A stretch of DNA of 64,000 bases from Heterodera schachtii (Eukaryota; Nematoda; Chromadorea; Rhabditida; Heteroderidae), in contig SIJG01000006.1 in assembly GCA_023374025.1 (NCBI GenBank), positions 3,297,691 through 3,361,690 on the forward strand, in the 5' to 3' direction. The notes below the pieces were generated by a model. The model was not told the DNA's origin and did no database searches. It saw nothing but the letters and a program-made list of their open reading frames with translations. The translations under genes and the position numbers were made by a program. This document shows, one piece after another, positions 60,966 through 64,000 of the stretch (the stretch's first letter is position 1; each line of letters begins with the position of its first letter).

Positions 60966-63900
60966 GCAAAAAAGTATTTAAATTGCAGATTTAAATTAAT
61001 CAAAGTAAAAATAAATGTTTTGTCATGATTCATTTCATTTCCTTCTACATTGTATAAGAAAAAGTAATATAATAATTGAAAAAAAATTTAACTAAAAAAG
61101 CCTCAACATGAACATAATAAAAAAAAGGATTTAATTCTACAATATCATATAGAAATGGATGAGTTTGAAAAAATCTAATAATCTAAGTGTTCATAAAATA
61201 ATTTTTTAATATTATTTCTTCTTAACGTGACGAAGAATTAAAAAAAATCCTTATAAATGATGTGTATTATTCGAATCATTATATTTAAAATTAAGTAATT
61301 TTTAAAGTTTTTTATGCGAAATCCAAAATTAACTGCTTGTAGATATAAAAAAACATTTAAAAAAGTCAGCTTTTTGTTTTTGCATTTGTGAATCTCCAAA
61401 GACCCCAAAATTCCATTACAAAATTTATAGTTGAAAAAGCTTAAATAAAATATGAAAAAATAAAAAAAAAAGGAAAGAATGAGAGTTAATTGCACAATCT
61501 GTCGTGCACTTATTTAATGAACATTCGATCAACAAAATCAAATAAAACCGCTCAAATAATTGGACAATTAATTATTTCAAAAATAAATATATAATGAAAA
61601 AAAGTATAGGTTATATTATTTAAACGCATTTTAAATTTTATAATTTTATAGAAATATTAAAAGGTGAATCAAATAAATTTAAGTAATTTATTGAGTGTTC
61701 AAATATTTAAAAATTTCGACCTGCTGAAATTAATAGACGAAAAATTTTTTCTTGTTCGTTTTAAATATAAGAATGTCTGAGCTATATTTATAATTAAAAA
61801 ACAAACAATAGCAGATTATGTGTATATTTACATAGATTTTACTAATAAAAAATTCCTTATTACATAAATAATGGTGGATATAAAAATCACTACCAAATTT
61901 ACAAAAATAATTTTATAAAGCTGAAAAAACCTTAAAACAAAAACATTAAAAAGTAAATAGCGTGAATGAGAAAAAAAAATTAATTCTTGCACTGGACTAG
62001 ACGATTTAGTTGACAATCGTTCAACTAAAGCAAATAAAATATGCTAAAATAATATTGACCATTAATTATTGAAAAAAAATTATTATATATTTACCTTTAA
62101 AATCAAAGGTTTTAATTGGTTTACCAAAATAACATAAAATTTTACAAATAAAAAAAGTCTAAGTAAATCAGGTTAATGAGGCGAAAGATATACGAGATAT
62201 ACGACTAAAAAATAAACTTATTTTAATTATTTAAAAAATGATAGAGACAGAGATATATTTTACATAATCTTAATGCTAAAATAATTTTCAAGCAAATTTG
62301 ATGACAGAGTTTACAATTAACAAAATAAAGTTATCAAAAATCCATCAAAATCGGTTAAAAAACATCATTAAGTAAAAATTATATTTCCCGCAACAAACAA
62401 AAATTATTTTATTAGATTATTTACAACCTATATATTGACATATTTACAAAAAATATTTAATATTCAAAAATGATATACATAATAAATATAGAAAATAAAA
62501 TTCCAAGAGAAAATAAAATAAAATCAAGAATATTGAGATAATAGATAACGAAATATCCAGCTGAAAGTTTTTCTACATAAATTTATCATAATATAAATGA
62601 AAAGTAAGTAAAAAATAATATTTGATCGTCATAATAACTTAAAAATTGGAACAATCAATACTAAAATGAAACATTAGAGATTGTAGCATCACTTAATGAT
62701 AAAGTCACATTTAAATTCATAAATGCCCTACCAAAAAAATTTAAATAAATAATTACATAATCAATTACATACGATTTAGTCAAGCCGACTGGGACACAAA
62801 ACTCAATTCATCTAAAAACTTTATAAAGCAATTATTCATTTATTGAAAATTGATAAACGCTAAAAAATTAATTTAATTAGACTAATGCTAAAATTATATG
62901 CAAAAAATTAATTAAGAACGAATAAATAAAAAAAGGAAAATCGAAGATTTTTGAATACGATGAAAAATAATAATTTTAAAAGACAGAAAAATCTTGTGAT
63001 CAATTTTAATTTTTGATTTTCAATAATATTTACCTATTTTAGGTAATGTTTTAAATAATTTGGTTTCATGCAATTCTGTTTTTTGATAAGTCAAGTAGGT
63101 TTAATATAATCAGTTTAAAAAATTAATAAGGAATTCAAAAAGAGCCAGGATGGATGCATTTGTAGTAAATCAAAATTATGTAATATTTGAAAACATGACT
63201 TTCAAAATTATTGTTATTCATAAAAAATTAAAATATAAGGTTATAAATTCCTATTATCTAAGAAACTTTGGCTTCCCATAATATAAAAAACAAATTAGTA
63301 ATAAAAAAAGAAGATAAATTAAAAATCTGCATTCAAAAAATAAACTTAACACTCTCTGAATTAAATTGCATTTACATAATTATTTATAATGAAATCATTA
63401 ACAAGATTTAAGCAGATCAATTATTATGATAATTCGAATTTTGCAACTGTGAAAATATCTAAATATAAAAGTATACAAATATTATAACTTAATATTTTTA
63501 TTTGCCATTTGTGATGCAAGAAGCAACAAAGGTCGTTTTTAATCATTGTCTAAATGATAAATAGATCAATAAATTCTACCGACTACAAAATTGAACTCTC
63601 AAACAATAATTGTTGTGCATGAGATAAGTGAATTTTATTAACCAAAAAAGGTATGAAAATTGTTAAATATAATTCAATTTTTAAAAATTATTTCAAAACT
63701 TAATTTTTAAGCAAGCACGATTAGAAAAAATGAAAGAAAATTCAGAAAAATTTAATATTTAAGAATAAAGAAAATATTTATTGAGTTTTGGCTTTTAAGT
63801 TAAAAAGAATAAAATAATAAAACAACTTTCTCTGTTAAAATGGTTTTTAATGGAATTGATATTCTAAACCATATTCTCAGTTAAATAATTATCATAATTA

Positions 63901-64000
63901 AAACTAAACTAAATTTACTAATTAATAATATAATAAAATCTCTTTAATTTTAAATCATTTTAAATTGAAATATAGCAACCTTTACAAAAAAAAAAAAATA
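60966..64000. other. A-rich A+T desert to the window end
   Basis: Low-complexity A-rich sequence. I see no gene, RNA gene or bounded repeat. Small open frames on the minus strand (61,238-61,495 and 61,828-62,016) have the Phe/Ile/Leu/Tyr composition of chance frames. Confidence 0.5.

Overview
The window looks like eukaryotic, most likely invertebrate, nuclear DNA. It is extremely A+T-rich, with no dense operon-like coding and no rRNA or tRNA gene that I could see. The only intact-looking gene structure is a Ty3/gypsy-type LTR retrotransposon at 56,297-59,785. Its gag/pol style, together with the A+T-rich non-coding DNA and short GC-richer pockets with AG/GT edges, fits a nematode or another small invertebrate. 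The species cannot be named from sequence alone.

Layout. Bases 1-440 hold the 3' end of an unidentified coding sequence, then a perfect 12-bp hairpin and an AATAAA signal. Bases 841-1,508 are a non-autonomous hAT-type element with an 8-bp target-site duplication (TSD). From 1.5 to 42 kb lies an A+T desert carrying three more hAT-type miniature elements (13,165-13,688; 13,904-14,094; 17,799-18,205), each with an 8-bp TSD fitting nTnnnnAn. It also carries a huge near-perfect inverted repeat (7,946-8,809 and 11,173-12,036; 864-bp arms, one mismatch by eye). Old dispersed repeats and short pockets that could be exons or exon relics lie between them. Bases 43,064-44,403 are a composite inverted-repeat element with an 8-bp flanking duplication. 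It contains six identical 38-bp tandem units and an internal 118-bp-arm hairpin; diverged relatives of its core lie at 53,335-53,780 and 60,735-60,965, and a relative of its right end at 51,888-51,957. The LTR element follows, and an A-rich desert with few landmarks closes the window.

The LTR element is the best-supported system here. Its two 321-bp LTRs appear identical except for the last base, so the insertion looks young. Its body nevertheless carries at least four frame changes and two in-frame TGA codons. The reverse transcriptase, RNase H and integrase N-terminal zinc finger are missing, and a protease tail is joined in frame to an integrase core that keeps its D-D-35-E triad. A defective element that was recently mobile implies help in trans, unless the frame changes are assembly errors.

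A second large-scale signal is base skew. Long blocks are T-rich on the + strand (about 2.05-4.1, 7.7-8.8, 22.9-42.0, 46.8-49.5 and 52.1-53.2 kb) and the others are A-rich, with fairly abrupt switches. This could mark the transcription direction of very long introns, inverted segments, or repeat orientation. Conventional genes cannot be modelled across these deserts with confidence, so exon-like pockets are given low scores.
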